Shown here: in pieces, positions 24,805-33,387 of the stretch
Layout: every line of letters begins with the position of its first letter
Position numbering within the stretch: position 1 is the first letter of the stretch
NCBI RefSeq assembly: GCF_037976825.1
Contig: NZ_CP150269.1
Coordinates: forward strand, 951,001 to 1,015,000
Source of the DNA: Paenibacillus sp. FSL K6-1330
GTDB taxonomy: Bacteria > Bacillota > Bacilli > Paenibacillales > Paenibacillaceae
Direction: 5' to 3'
Length of the DNA stretch: 64,000 bases
Notes under the pieces: generated by a model
Told to the model about the DNA's origin: nothing
Seen by the model: only the letters and a program-made list of their open reading frames with translations
Databases searched by the model: none
Program-made: the position numbers and the translations under genes

Positions 24805-25803
24805 ATGAACATTGCGATTTTGGGCTGCGGAACGATGGGGACAGCCTATGCGCATAATTTGGCGAAAATGCCGGGAGTAACAGTGACGGGTGTGGTCGAT
24901 ATTAACGCCGGGCGGGCGGAGCGGGCTGCAGCTTTGACCGGGGCGAAGGCATACACGGATGTAGAGTCGCTGTTTGAACAAAAAGATTTGGAAACGGTTG
25001 CGGTGTGTCTGCCCACCTATCTCCATAAACCGTTTGTATTGAAACTAGCTGAAAAAGGGCTGCACGTCATCTGCGAAAAACCGGCTGCATTGACCCTGGA
25101 GGATGCACAAGAGATGAAGGCGGCGTGCGAGAAAAACGGAGTCCGGTTGTTTATCGGACATGTCGTCCGATTCTTCCCGAACTATCATGATGCCTATCGG
25201 CAGGCCCACTCCGGGAACATCGGAACACCGAAGATGGCTCACTTCAAGCGGTACGGTTCGTATCCGCAGGGTATGGATGGATGGTATAACGACCCGAGTA
25301 AGAGCGGCGGTGTTATTATGGATCTCATGATTCACGATATCGATTTTGCCTGCTGGCTATTCGGAGAAGTGGAGTCGGTATATGCTTCCATCGTTAAGCG
25401 GGATGAGCCTGAGATGGAGTATGCTCAGCTTACGCTTCATTTTAAAAATAGTGCAATCGCCAGTTTAACCGGCTATTGGGGGTATCCCGGACCGTTTACG
25501 ACGCAGTTCGAGATTTCGGGTGACCAGGGAATCATAAGATTTGATAGCAATCAGGTGCAGTCTTTGGACATTAAATTGGTCAATGCGGAGGCAGGGGAGG
25601 GAGCAGCTGTACAGGTTCCTTCAAGCCCAAGTCTGCATGACCCTTATTATAACGAGGTGCAGCATTTTATCGAGTGCATCCGAAACGGCAGCGAGCCGCT
25701 CGTAAGTATTAAGGATGCTTGCTATGCCGTTGAAATCGCTCAGGCAGCGGAGCAATCGGCTCAGACTGGACAGCCCGTGATGATCGGAGGGACGGTTTCA
25801 TGA
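24805..25803 (+). CDS. Gfo/Idh/MocA-family oxidoreductase (first of pair)
   Basis: The 332-residue NAD(P)-dependent sugar dehydrogenase starts with a Rossmann fold (IAILGCGTMGTAYAHNL). It carries the family's CEKPAALTLEDAQEM motif near residue 92, with the Lys that contacts substrate. The C-terminal domain has GGVIMDLMIHDIDFACWLFG, whose Asp and His form the active site. ATG 24805 follows TGGAGGGAT. Its last four bases overlap the next gene (ATGA), so the two enzymes are made together. They may act in sequence or as a heteromer on an inositol-like or amino sugar; the substrate is not evident. Confidence 0.9.
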   Translation: MNIAILGCGTMGTAYAHNLAKMPGVTVTGVVDINAGRAERAAALTGAKAYTDVESLFEQKDLETVAVCLPTYLHKPFVLKLAEKGLHVICEKPAALTLEDAQEMKAACEKNGVRLFIGHVVRFFPNYHDAYRQAHSGNIGTPKMAHFKRYGSYPQGMDGWYNDPSKSGGVIMDLMIHDIDFACWLFGEVESVYASIVKRDEPEMEYAQLTLHFKNSAIASLTGYWGYPGPFTTQFEISGDQGIIRFDSNQVQSLDIKLVNAEAGEGAAVQVPSSPSLHDPYYNEVQHFIECIRNGSEPLVSIKDACYAVEIAQAAEQSAQTGQPVMIGGTVS

Positions 25804-26795
25804 AGAAAGTTAAAGTAGGCTTTATCAGCTTTGCCCATATGCATGCAGCGAGCTATCTCCTAGGCATGCTGAAGCGGGATGATGTCGAGGTGGTCGGAGT
25901 CGCGGATGAAAACGCGGAGCGCGTGCGTCCTTACTCTGTGGACCGGGGAATCCCGTATTATGCGGACTACAATGAATTGCTGGCACAGGAACTGGATGCT
26001 GTTGTCATCTGTTCGGAAAATGCACGTCATGCGGAACTTACCAAGCTTGCCGCTGCGGCGGGCAAGCATGTGCTGTGCGAGAAGCCGTTAGGTTTGTCCG
26101 AGTCCGAGATGCTGGAGATGATTCAAGTGTGCAAGGATCATGGCGTGCAGCTTATGACGGCTTTTCCTTGCCGTTATATTACGTCCGTTCGTCAGGCGAA
26201 GGAAGCGATTGACGCAGGGCAGATCGGCGAAATTTTGGCCATGAAGGGAACCAACCGGGGAAGCATGCCTGGCGGCTGGTTTATCGAACGGGAGAAATCG
26301 GGTGGCGGAGCTGTATTGGACCATACCGTCCATGTGATGGACCTGATGCACTGGTTTACCGGCAGCAAGGCAGAGGCAGTATACGCCCATGCGGAAACGC
26401 TCTTCAATGACACGGAGATTGACGATGCCGGTATGGTCCACGTCAAATTCGCGAATGGCGTCGTGGCTGTACTGGACCCAAGCTGGTCCCGTAATCGCAC
26501 CTTCCCGACCTGGGGGGATGTAACGCTTGAGATCATCGGCACCAAGGGTGTGCTGAACATTGATTCTTTTGCCCAGAAGAACGATGTCTACAGCGATGTA
26601 ACTGGGAAAGCTGCGTGGAGCTTCTGGGGCGATGATATGGATGAAGGTCTCGTCAACAGCTTTATCGACAGCATTCGCGACGGCAAGCCGGTCGAAATAA
26701 CAGGGGAAGACGGCTACTATTCTGCCCGTGTTGCCATTGCAGCGTATGAATCCGCAAGCACCAAGCGTACCGTTCAGCTGAAGCCGCTGGGATAA
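25800..26795 (+). CDS. Gfo/Idh/MocA-family oxidoreductase (second of pair)
   Basis: The 331-residue product has an N-terminal Rossmann fold whose first loop is atypical (VGFISFAHMHAASYLLGML, with no GxGxxG). The motif CEKPLGLSESEMLEM is near residue 95, and GGAVLDHTVHVMDLMHWFTG supplies the active-site Asp/His. The altered dinucleotide loop resembles the YtkA/ThuB-like branch in which FISFAHMH replaces the glycine-rich loop. It is translationally coupled to the previous enzyme. Confidence 0.88.
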   Translation: MKKVKVGFISFAHMHAASYLLGMLKRDDVEVVGVADENAERVRPYSVDRGIPYYADYNELLAQELDAVVICSENARHAELTKLAAAAGKHVLCEKPLGLSESEMLEMIQVCKDHGVQLMTAFPCRYITSVRQAKEAIDAGQIGEILAMKGTNRGSMPGGWFIEREKSGGGAVLDHTVHVMDLMHWFTGSKAEAVYAHAETLFNDTEIDDAGMVHVKFANGVVAVLDPSWSRNRTFPTWGDVTLEIIGTKGVLNIDSFAQKNDVYSDVTGKAAWSFWGDDMDEGLVNSFIDSIRDGKPVEITGEDGYYSARVAIAAYESASTKRTVQLKPLG

Positions 26796-27157
26796 TGCGG
26801 TTTTTGCGGCATTAGCCGTACAGCAGGATTACGCGCTCGGTCATGTGCTTGCCGTCGAGGACACGTATCCTCAAGACGTGAGGTCATGTCGAAACGTCCG
26901 ACACTCATCCGGCAATATTTTATGCTCACTCACAAAGAGCATGTAATGCGGGAGTGCAACGGGATTCATCGGTGTGACTTCAAGTTATCTGGGTACTGGT
27001 AATCGATGATTTGCGGGATAACCGGCTAGAGCTCTTCTTCTTTCTCGTTGCGAGAAGGTATCGCCGCTAACGATGGATGAAGTAAAAAGCGCGGTTATAC
27101 CTTCTTCATGGCAGGGAGCCTTTCCTGTGATCCATAACGAGAATCGTATCATTGTTT
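26796..27157 (+). other. gene-free stretch, possibly a decayed gene
   Basis: No intact gene with a ribosome site is visible. Two short frames look protein-like: about 26885-27000 reads MSKRPTLIRQYFMLTHKEHV and stops at a TAA, and about 27072-27160 ends VIPSSWQGAFPVIHNENRIIV. They may be remnants of one or two frameshifted genes; I do not recognise either. Confidence 0.3.
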
Positions 27158-27193
27158 AAGCCTCTTCGATCTTTGTAATCGAAGGGGCTTTTT
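27158..27193 (+). terminator. terminator before the AraC-type gene
   Basis: AAGCCTCTTCGAT (27158-27170) pairs with ATCGAAGGGGCTT (27178-27190), followed by T residues. Confidence 0.75.
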
Positions 27194-27264
27194 GATGTTG
27201 GCAAAAAAGATCAAAAACGTCCCTCTCCCATTTGGTATCCTTTATAACAAAGGAGGGCCTAACC

Positions 27265-28164
27265 TTGAGTACCCAGCGTATCATCCAAAAAAGTATAGCG
27301 TACATGGAGCAGCATCTGGAGGAGCAGCTGACCCTCGCGGATATTGCATCCTATGCCGGTTTTTCGCCATATCACTTCCACCGCTTGTTTCGGAAGGAGG
27401 TCGGTATGAACATCGCGGATTACCTTAGAAAACGAAGACTCTGTTATGCGGCACAGCTACTGCTGCACTCCGAGGCTGCGATTATCGACATTTCCCTGCA
27501 CTGTCACTTCGAAAGTCAGGAGTCGTTTACGAGAGCATTCAAAAAATTATACGGCATGCCGCCGGGGCGTTACCGGAGAATCTTTGCGGTTCACGCTCAA
27601 CACGCAAGCTACTTTAAAGGAGAGGATCACATGGAGCAGCAATCTCAATCCGCATTAAAAGGCTGGTTTCTGAGCGGAAGCCACCCGCATGATTATGAAA
27701 TCGGTGTCGATCGGTCCACCGTCCACCAAGGAAGCACTTCCGGTTACCTAAAAGCCCTAACCCCAATGGAGGCTGGCGCTTTTGCGACCATGATGCAGCA
27801 GTTCAAAGCCGATAAGTATGCGGGCAAACGGATGCGGTTTTCCGGATTTGTCAAAACCGAGAACGTCAAAGAATACTGCGGGCTGTGGATGCGTGTTGAC
27901 AACAGAGCGGAAGACGTACTCCAGTTCGACAATATGAACGATCGGCGCATTGTGGGCAGCATGCACTGGAATCACTATGCCATCGTGCTCGACGTACCCG
28001 AGGACAGCGCCACGATTTCGATCGGTGTTCTGCTGATGGGGGCAGGCAAGGTGTGGCTGGACAGCCTCCGCTTTGAAGAGGTGGATCTTAGCGTACCGAC
28101 GACGAACTTTGATTTTCACTATGAGCTCCTGGAGGAGCCTACCAATTTATCGTTTGAAGAGTGA
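27265..28164 (+). CDS. AraC-family transcriptional regulator with C-terminal ligand-type domain
   Basis: The 299-residue regulator has the DNA-binding part at the N terminus. Two helix-turn-helix units (LTLADIASYAGFSPYHFHRLF and IIDISLHCHFESQESFTRAF) occupy residues about 20-105, and the usual PGRYRR end follows. After a linker (about 115-145) comes a beta-rich domain with RMRFSGFVKTENVKEYCGLW and an SIGVLLMGAGKVWLDSLRFE end. It resembles a carbohydrate-binding jelly-roll and is probably a sensor. TTG 27265 follows AAAGGAGGG; the longer upstream frame lacks a site. The target genes are unknown. Confidence 0.88.
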   Translation: MSTQRIIQKSIAYMEQHLEEQLTLADIASYAGFSPYHFHRLFRKEVGMNIADYLRKRRLCYAAQLLLHSEAAIIDISLHCHFESQESFTRAFKKLYGMPPGRYRRIFAVHAQHASYFKGEDHMEQQSQSALKGWFLSGSHPHDYEIGVDRSTVHQGSTSGYLKALTPMEAGAFATMMQQFKADKYAGKRMRFSGFVKTENVKEYCGLWMRVDNRAEDVLQFDNMNDRRIVGSMHWNHYAIVLDVPEDSATISIGVLLMGAGKVWLDSLRFEEVDLSVPTTNFDFHYELLEEPTNLSFEE

Positions 28165-28259
28165 GGCGCAGGGCTCCTGGCTTTCACACATCATTACAGA
28201 AATGAAATGATCCTAGCGCGCTGATGGATAGGGGAAGCTCCCATTCAACTATAACCTGG

Positions 28260-28296
28260 AAGTCTCTCCAAAAACGGAGGGCTTCTTCTTTTTTTC
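28260..28296 (+). terminator. terminator after the AraC-type gene
   Basis: AAGTCTCTCC and GGAGGGCTT form an imperfect stem and are followed by a long T-rich tract. Confidence 0.6.
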
Positions 28297-28379
28297 TTCA
28301 TGGATGGATGGTGGTTGCGTTGCATCATGTTTACTCCTACGATGGGTCCTGAGCAATGCTCCCTACTATAGTAATAATA

Positions 28380-28408
28380 TTGAATCCTTATGCTTTTTTT
28401 GTTATAAT
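28380..28408 (+). promoter_or_regulatory. sigma-A promoter of the RpiR-type regulator
   Basis: TTGAAT (28380-28385) and TATAAT (28403-28408) are separated by 17 bp. The predicted transcription start near 28415 rules out upstream in-frame codons of the regulator. Confidence 0.8.
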
Positions 28409-28432
28409 TCCCAAATGGCGGTGGTGGATTCG

Positions 28433-29251
28433 ATGGATATTTATATGGTTATTCAGCAGTTATATCCGAGTTTCTCGAAGAAAGAACAGTTGGTAGCGAA
28501 TTATATTCTTCAAGAAGGTCAATCGATTAATAACATGAATATATCTGTGCTCGCGAACCATGTTGGTGTCTCGAATGGGACAATCACGCATTTCTGCAAG
28601 AAGATTGGTTGCAATAATTTTGCCGAATTAAAGGTTCAGTTGGGCAGGCTACGAACTGCGACGGCTCCTTCGGTGGAGGACAATATTCTCATTCAAGTAT
28701 CTAAATTCTATCAGACAGTTATTGAGCGTTCGAATCAATTACTGGACATTACATATTTGCATCAGCTTGCTGAAACGATTAAGGGCGCAGCACGGATTTT
28801 CATATACGGGATCGGAAGCTCGGGACTTTCAGCGAAGGAAATGATGCTTCGTTTGCTCCGTATGGGCTTCAATGTGCAGAGTATAACGGATTCGCATTTA
28901 ATGCTGATCAATAGTTCGATAGTGAATGAGAATGATTTCGTTATTGCGATTTCCAGTTCAGGGGAAACGTCTGTCATTGTCGACGCAACCAGAATTGCAA
29001 AGAATAATCGGTGCAAAGTCATCTGTCTGACCAGCTTCTCCGAGAGTACGCTGGCGCAGCAAGTGGACTCTTTTATTCTGGTCCCGAATACATTGTTTGT
29101 TGATAAAGAAAGGTTTGTAAATAGTCAATTTTCCGTCATGTATGCGATCGATATTTTATGTATGATCTTACTCGCGGATGCGGATTTGAATAGACGGATG
29201 CAAATTACAGTTAATACGATTCTTGAACATAATCGAATGGATTACCAATAA
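28433..29251 (+). CDS. RpiR/MurR-family transcriptional regulator, probable NanR-like
   Basis: The 272-residue regulator has an N-terminal RpiR helix-turn-helix (SVLANHVGVSNGTITHFCKK, about residues 35-55). A SIS phosphosugar-binding domain follows (about 120-250), with IFIYGIGSSGLSAKEMMLRL and AISSSGETSVIVDA. ATG 28433 lies after the G-rich GGCGGTGGTGG; the promoter position excludes longer forms. The next two genes encode a PTS permease and NanE, so N-acetylmannosamine-6-phosphate is the likely effector. Its own terminator (29264-29322) separates it from them. Confidence 0.88.
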   Translation: MDIYMVIQQLYPSFSKKEQLVANYILQEGQSINNMNISVLANHVGVSNGTITHFCKKIGCNNFAELKVQLGRLRTATAPSVEDNILIQVSKFYQTVIERSNQLLDITYLHQLAETIKGAARIFIYGIGSSGLSAKEMMLRLLRMGFNVQSITDSHLMLINSSIVNENDFVIAISSSGETSVIVDATRIAKNNRCKVICLTSFSESTLAQQVDSFILVPNTLFVDKERFVNSQFSVMYAIDILCMILLADADLNRRMQITVNTILEHNRMDYQ

Positions 29252-29263
29252 AGCATTCATCGT

Positions 29264-29322
29264 ACCTGTGAACCTCAGAAGTAGACGTATTTATCGTCTA
29301 CTGGAGGGGCACAGGTTTTTTT
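29264..29322 (+). terminator. nested hairpin terminator
   Basis: Outer arms ACCTGTG/CACAGGT and inner arms AGTAGACG/CGTCTACT form a long hairpin followed by T7. Confidence 0.85.
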
Positions 29323-29362
29323 ATTGGTGAGTTGTTCATACTAAGGGTTGTCATGGATTTAA

Positions 29363-29416
29363 TTGTCAGGTAATAATAAAATTATTTTAATAAAATTATA
29401 TTTACTAAAATAATTT
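29363..29416 (+). promoter_or_regulatory. promoter and inverted-repeat operator of the PTS-nanE operon
   Basis: TTGTCA (29363-29368) and TTTAAT (29386-29391) are 17 bp apart. AAATTATTTTA (29379-29389) overlaps the -10 and is repeated inverted as TAAAATAATTT (29406-29416), with 16 bp between arms. A dimeric RpiR repressor bound here would block the promoter. Confidence 0.55.
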
Positions 29417-29479
29417 CATGATGTAGAATCGACATATCGCGATGGAAGTACAATGCTTGATCTAATAGGAGGAAAATCC

Positions 29480-30970
29480 ATGTTTAAACAGTTGCAAAAG
29501 CTTGGTAAGTCATTTATGTTACCGATTGCAATCCTACCTGCTGCGGGTTTGCTGCTTGGGATTGGCGGATCCTTATCGAATGCAAATACGATTGCGGCAT
29601 ATCCGATTCTGAATACGCCGTTTTTACAAGCTATTTTTCAAATTATGTCAGCAGCCGGCAACGTTGTGTTTACCAACTTAGCGCTAATCATGTGTATTGG
29701 TCTTGCCGTGGGATTAGCGAAAAAAGATAAAGGTACTGCCGCACTGGCAGCAGCCGTCTCGTTCCTAGTTATGAATGCATCGATTGGTGCAATGATCACG
29801 GTATTCAATCCAAGCGTTGAATCCATTGACACCGGGGTTGTAGGGGCTATTGTCATTGGTATCCTGGTTACTTATTTGAATAATCGATACCGGGGGATTC
29901 AATTACCTTCCTTTCTAGGATTTTTTGGGGGCTCGCGGTTTATTCCGATCGTCTCATCGTTTAGTGCTATTTTTGTAGGCGGGATCTTCTTCTTAATCTG
30001 GCCTACGTTTCAAGGATGGCTGGTAGCGGCAGGAACTGCTATTGCCGGCATGGGATATTTCGGAACCTATTTATACGGATTCTTGCTTCGTCTTACAGGT
30101 GCTGTCGGTCTACACCATATGATTTATCCGATGTTCTGGTTCACAGAGCTGGGCGGTGTCGCCACGGTTGCAGGTCAGCAAGTTGTGGGTGCGCAGAAAA
30201 TCTTTTTTGCCGAACTGGCTGATCCGAATCATGTTGGAATGTTCTCCGAAGGAACCCGTTTTTTTGCAGGGCGTTTTGCTACGATGATGTTTGGTCTTCC
30301 TGCGGCATGCCTTGCGATGTATCATTGCGTACCGAAGAACCGTCGCAAACTTGTGTTTGGTTTGTTCTTTAGTGCTGCGCTGACATCGTTCCTGACAGGG
30401 ATTACGGAGCCGATTGAGTTTATGTTCTTATTCGTCGCTCCATGGTTATATGTGATTCATGCGGCTCTGGACGGTCTATCCTTTATGATCGCGGATATGT
30501 TATCCGTTCGTATCGGGAATACCTTCTCTGGCGGGGCCATCGACTTCTTGCTCTTCGGGGTTCTGCAGGGGAATGCCAGAACTAATTGGATCTATGTCAT
30601 CATTATCGGGCTCTTCTGGGCGATCATCTATTACCTTGTGTTCCGCTTCTTAATTACGAAATTCAATGTGGCGACACCTGGACGTGAAAGTGATGGGGAG
30701 AGCGTATCGGTTGAATCCAAGGACAGTATTGGAGATACCGCGATGAAAGTGCTGAGTGCGCTTGGCGGCAAGGAGAACCTGGAAGACGTCGATGCATGTA
30801 TTACAAGACTTCGTGTTGCCGTCAAAGATGTATCGAAGGTAGATAAGGATACAATTAAAGAACTGGGTGCTACCGCAGTATTGGAAGTAAAAGGCGGGAT
30901 TCAGGCTGTATTTGGCGCCAAAGCCGACTTAATTAAACAAAAGATAAATGAGACTATTGGTGAAGAATAA
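29480..30970 (+). CDS. PTS EIIBC transporter, probable N-acetylmannosamine-specific
   Basis: The 496-residue permease imports and phosphorylates a hexosamine-type sugar. The EIIC domain (about 1-400) begins FMLPIAILPAAGLLLGIGGS and has ten or so membrane helices, with the conserved FLTGITEPIEFMFLF segment. A cytosolic EIIB domain follows (about 420-496), with the phosphorylated Cys in EDVDACITRLRVAV. There is no fused EIIA, so a shared EIIA (Crr-like) must serve it. ATG 29480 follows AGGAGGAAA. NanE lies 29 bp downstream, so the sugar is most likely ManNAc. Confidence 0.88.
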   Translation: MFKQLQKLGKSFMLPIAILPAAGLLLGIGGSLSNANTIAAYPILNTPFLQAIFQIMSAAGNVVFTNLALIMCIGLAVGLAKKDKGTAALAAAVSFLVMNASIGAMITVFNPSVESIDTGVVGAIVIGILVTYLNNRYRGIQLPSFLGFFGGSRFIPIVSSFSAIFVGGIFFLIWPTFQGWLVAAGTAIAGMGYFGTYLYGFLLRLTGAVGLHHMIYPMFWFTELGGVATVAGQQVVGAQKIFFAELADPNHVGMFSEGTRFFAGRFATMMFGLPAACLAMYHCVPKNRRKLVFGLFFSAALTSFLTGITEPIEFMFLFVAPWLYVIHAALDGLSFMIADMLSVRIGNTFSGGAIDFLLFGVLQGNARTNWIYVIIIGLFWAIIYYLVFRFLITKFNVATPGRESDGESVSVESKDSIGDTAMKVLSALGGKENLEDVDACITRLRVAVKDVSKVDKDTIKELGATAVLEVKGGIQAVFGAKADLIKQKINETIGEE

Positions 30971-30999
30971 AACAGGATAGGGCATGGAGGGAACATATT

Positions 31000-31644
31000 G
31001 TGAATCGAGGATTAATTGTATCATGTCAGGCTTTGCCAGGCGAACCGTTGCATAGTTCATTTATTATGGGGCGTATGGCCATTGCGGCTGCCGAATCCGG
31101 TGCGGTGGGGATTCGTGCTAATAGCGTTGAAGACATCGAAGAGATTAAGAAGCAAGTTGAGTTGCCCATTATTGGCATTATCAAAAAAGAATACCCGGGT
31201 ATGCAATCGTTCATTACAGCGACCATGACCGAAGTGGATGCGCTTGTTGGCACGGGGGTTGAAATTATTGCTGTGCAAGCAACGATGGATCAGGATGAGG
31301 CATTCCTGCAATCGATCTTTACAAAATACCCTTCGCAGAAGTTCATGGCGGATATCTCCACCACGGAAGAGGGGTTGCGAGCAGATCGATTGGGGTTCCA
31401 CTACATTGGAACGACACTTATTGGTTATACACCGCAGTCTCAGCATGTGGAGAAGTTCACCGTGCTGGAAGAACTGATTAAGCAGTGTAAGAAACCAGTC
31501 ATTGCAGAAGGCAACTTCAACACACCGGAGCAGGCTGCAAAAGCGATCAAAATGGGGGCTCATTGTGTGGTTGTAGGCAGCGCCATAACAAGGCCGCAAA
31601 TCATCGCGAAATGGTTCTCTGATGAGGTAAACGAAGTTCTATAA
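31000..31644 (+). CDS. nanE: N-acetylmannosamine-6-phosphate 2-epimerase
   Basis: The 214-residue TIM-barrel enzyme converts ManNAc-6-P to GlcNAc-6-P. Family features include VSCQALPGEPLHS, GIRANSVEDIEEI, PIIGIIKKEYPG, DISTTEEGLRADRLGFHYIGTT and PVIAEGNFNTPEQA, followed by VVVGSAITRP. GTG 31000 follows GGAGGG. Its partner permease delivers ManNAc-6-P. No sialate lyase gene is nearby, so the operon handles free ManNAc rather than intact sialic acid. Confidence 0.95.
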   Translation: MNRGLIVSCQALPGEPLHSSFIMGRMAIAAAESGAVGIRANSVEDIEEIKKQVELPIIGIIKKEYPGMQSFITATMTEVDALVGTGVEIIAVQATMDQDEAFLQSIFTKYPSQKFMADISTTEEGLRADRLGFHYIGTTLIGYTPQSQHVEKFTVLEELIKQCKKPVIAEGNFNTPEQAAKAIKMGAHCVVVGSAITRPQIIAKWFSDEVNEVL

Positions 31645-31720
31645 CAAAAGAAGCATAGAGGAAAGATTGTTATGATATAGTCTGTTAATACCATAGCCAT
31701 CCGCGCACTTTTAATAAAAC

Positions 31721-31768
31721 GGGGCTGTCCCAGAAGTCATGAAAGATGACTTTGGGACAGCCCCTTTA
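31721..31768. terminator. terminator between nanE and uppP
   Basis: GGGGCTGTCCC (31721-31731) pairs with GGGACAGCCCC (31754-31764), with an inner AAGTCAT/ATGACTT stem. TTTA follows on the + strand and a TTTT tract on the - strand, so it can serve both converging genes. Confidence 0.85.
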
Positions 31769-31817
31769 TACGTGCCCGAGCACCTCTAGGATTGTAAACG
31801 GTACTTGTAGAACGGTT

Positions 31818-32660
31818 TTACAGATAAAGCACCAACGCAATAATAGCAGCGAGCACGATCCGATAGATCGCAAACGGCACCAGCTTGATCCGGTTAATCA
31901 GCTTCAGGAAGAAGCGGATGGAGATCAAGGCGAAGACGAAGGCTGCCACGAATCCGGCGATGAAGAATGGAAGAGCCTCCAGCGTGAAGTATTCCCAATT
32001 CTTTAGCAGCGACAGTAAGCTGGCTCCGAACATGATCGGCACCGCCATAATGAAGGTGAAGTCCGCCGCCGCGCGGTGACTCATACCGAGCATGACGCCT
32101 CCGGAGATGGTGGAGCCGGAGCGGGAGAAGCCTGGCCAGAGCGACAAACACTGAATCAATCCGACGCTGAATGCCTGTTTGTACGTTATTTGGTCGACAG
32201 TGACCACGTTCGGCTCTCTTTTCGAGCTGACTTTATCGGCAACGATCATGAAGATGGCCCCGATTACAAGTCCGATCAGCACCGTTTCGGTAGAAAATAA
32301 ATGCTCGTCAATTAGGTCTTCGAACAAGACGCCCAGAACACCAGCCGGAATCAAACCGACGATAACCTGGCTGAGCTTCAGTCTGCCCGTAACCGCCGGT
32401 ACGCCGGCTTCAGGCTTTTTGCGCTTGAGGCCCAAGAGATCCAGGAAGCGGTCCTTAAACACAACGAGGACGGCTAGAATGGAACCAAGCTGAATGACAA
32501 CCTTAAAAGTGTTGGCTACGTATTTCGTCAGAAACTCCTCGGATTTCAGCCACATATCATCAACGATGATCATATGACCGGTAGAGGATACAGGAGCGAA
32601 CTCGGTCAGTCCCTCGACGATTCCCAGAATAATTGCTTTGAGGATGGTTAAAAAATCCAT
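31818..32660 (-). CDS. uppP: undecaprenyl-diphosphatase
   Basis: The 280-residue membrane enzyme dephosphorylates undecaprenyl diphosphate after peptidoglycan transfer; more of it confers bacitracin resistance. The two signature loops are GIVEGLTEFAPVSSTGH (residues 14-30) and LWPGFSRSGSTISGG (about 170-185). Seven to eight membrane helices are visible. ATG 32660 follows AAGGGAGAGAC. It lies 74 bp after the DedA gene on the same strand, and the two are probably cotranscribed. Confidence 0.95.
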   Translation of the reverse strand: MDFLTILKAIILGIVEGLTEFAPVSSTGHMIIVDDMWLKSEEFLTKYVANTFKVVIQLGSILAVLVVFKDRFLDLLGLKRKKPEAGVPAVTGRLKLSQVIVGLIPAGVLGVLFEDLIDEHLFSTETVLIGLVIGAIFMIVADKVSSKREPNVVTVDQITYKQAFSVGLIQCLSLWPGFSRSGSTISGGVMLGMSHRAAADFTFIMAVPIMFGASLLSLLKNWEYFTLEALPFFIAGFVAAFVFALISIRFFLKLINRIKLVPFAIYRIVLAAIIALVLYL

Positions 32661-32734
32661 GACCTATAGTCTCTCCCTTACTAAAATGTTAAATGTAATG
32701 ATATGAATGATCAATGGCATGAATATGCGTAACT

Positions 32735-33346
32735 TTAAGCTGACTTTCTCCGCTTGCGGAAGAAAAAGAACAGGAACGCAATTACGGCCACAGCTATTAC
32801 AGCATAAGCGATATTGGAATAGACGTCCATGAAGGCTACGATTTTTTCCCATGAATCGCCGACAGCGGCTCCCACGCATACCAGAATAATGTTCCAGATC
32901 AGGGTGCCGATGGTTGTGAAGAGGAGGAACATGCCGAACTTCATGTTGGACATCCCTGCCGGGATGGAGATCAAGCTTCGGATCAGCGGAATCATGCGGC
33001 AGAACAGCACGGTCCAGTAGCCGTATTTATCAAACCATGCATCCGCCTTGCGGATGTCTTCTTTTTTGACACGGAGGATATGCCCCCAGCGATCTACGAT
33101 TTTTTCAAGCCGCTCGACATCGAGCAGGCGACCAATCCCGTACAGAATAACAGCACCGACGACAGATCCGATCGTAGCGGCAATGATAACGCCAGGCACC
33201 GTCAGTTTCGTGTAGGTGGTCATGAATCCGCCGAAGGTAAGAATGACTTCGGAGGGGATCGGAGGAAACACGTTTTCCAGGGCAATCATCAGCAGGATGC
33301 CGATATAGCCGAACTGCTCCATCATATCCGTAATCCAGTTTTCCAA
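32735..33346 (-). CDS. DedA-family membrane protein
   Basis: The 203-residue DedA (SNARE-associated/VTT) protein contains ENVFPPIPSEVILTFGGF near residue 25, and a PLIRSLISIPAGMSNMKFGMF motif containing the essential Arg residues. It has four to five hydrophobic helices and a basic tail. Some DedA proteins (UptA) flip undecaprenyl phosphate back across the membrane. Its place between uppP and bceAB makes that role attractive here, but the family also acts on other lipids. TTG 33346 follows AGAGGTG. Confidence 0.9.
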   Translation of the reverse strand: MENWITDMMEQFGYIGILLMIALENVFPPIPSEVILTFGGFMTTYTKLTVPGVIIAATIGSVVGAVILYGIGRLLDVERLEKIVDRWGHILRVKKEDIRKADAWFDKYGYWTVLFCRMIPLIRSLISIPAGMSNMKFGMFLLFTTIGTLIWNIILVCVGAAVGDSWEKIVAFMDVYSNIAYAVIAVAVIAFLFFFFRKRRKSA

Positions 33347-33361
33347 GGGTTACACCTCTTT

Positions 33362-33387
33362 CAAAATAAGGATGCTGCTGCATCCTT
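33362..33387 (-). terminator. hairpin between bceB and dedA
   Basis: On the - strand AAGGATGC-AGCA-GCATCCTT is a perfect 8-bp stem followed by ATTTTG. It directly abuts the bceB stop codon and probably reduces read-through into the DedA gene. Confidence 0.65.
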
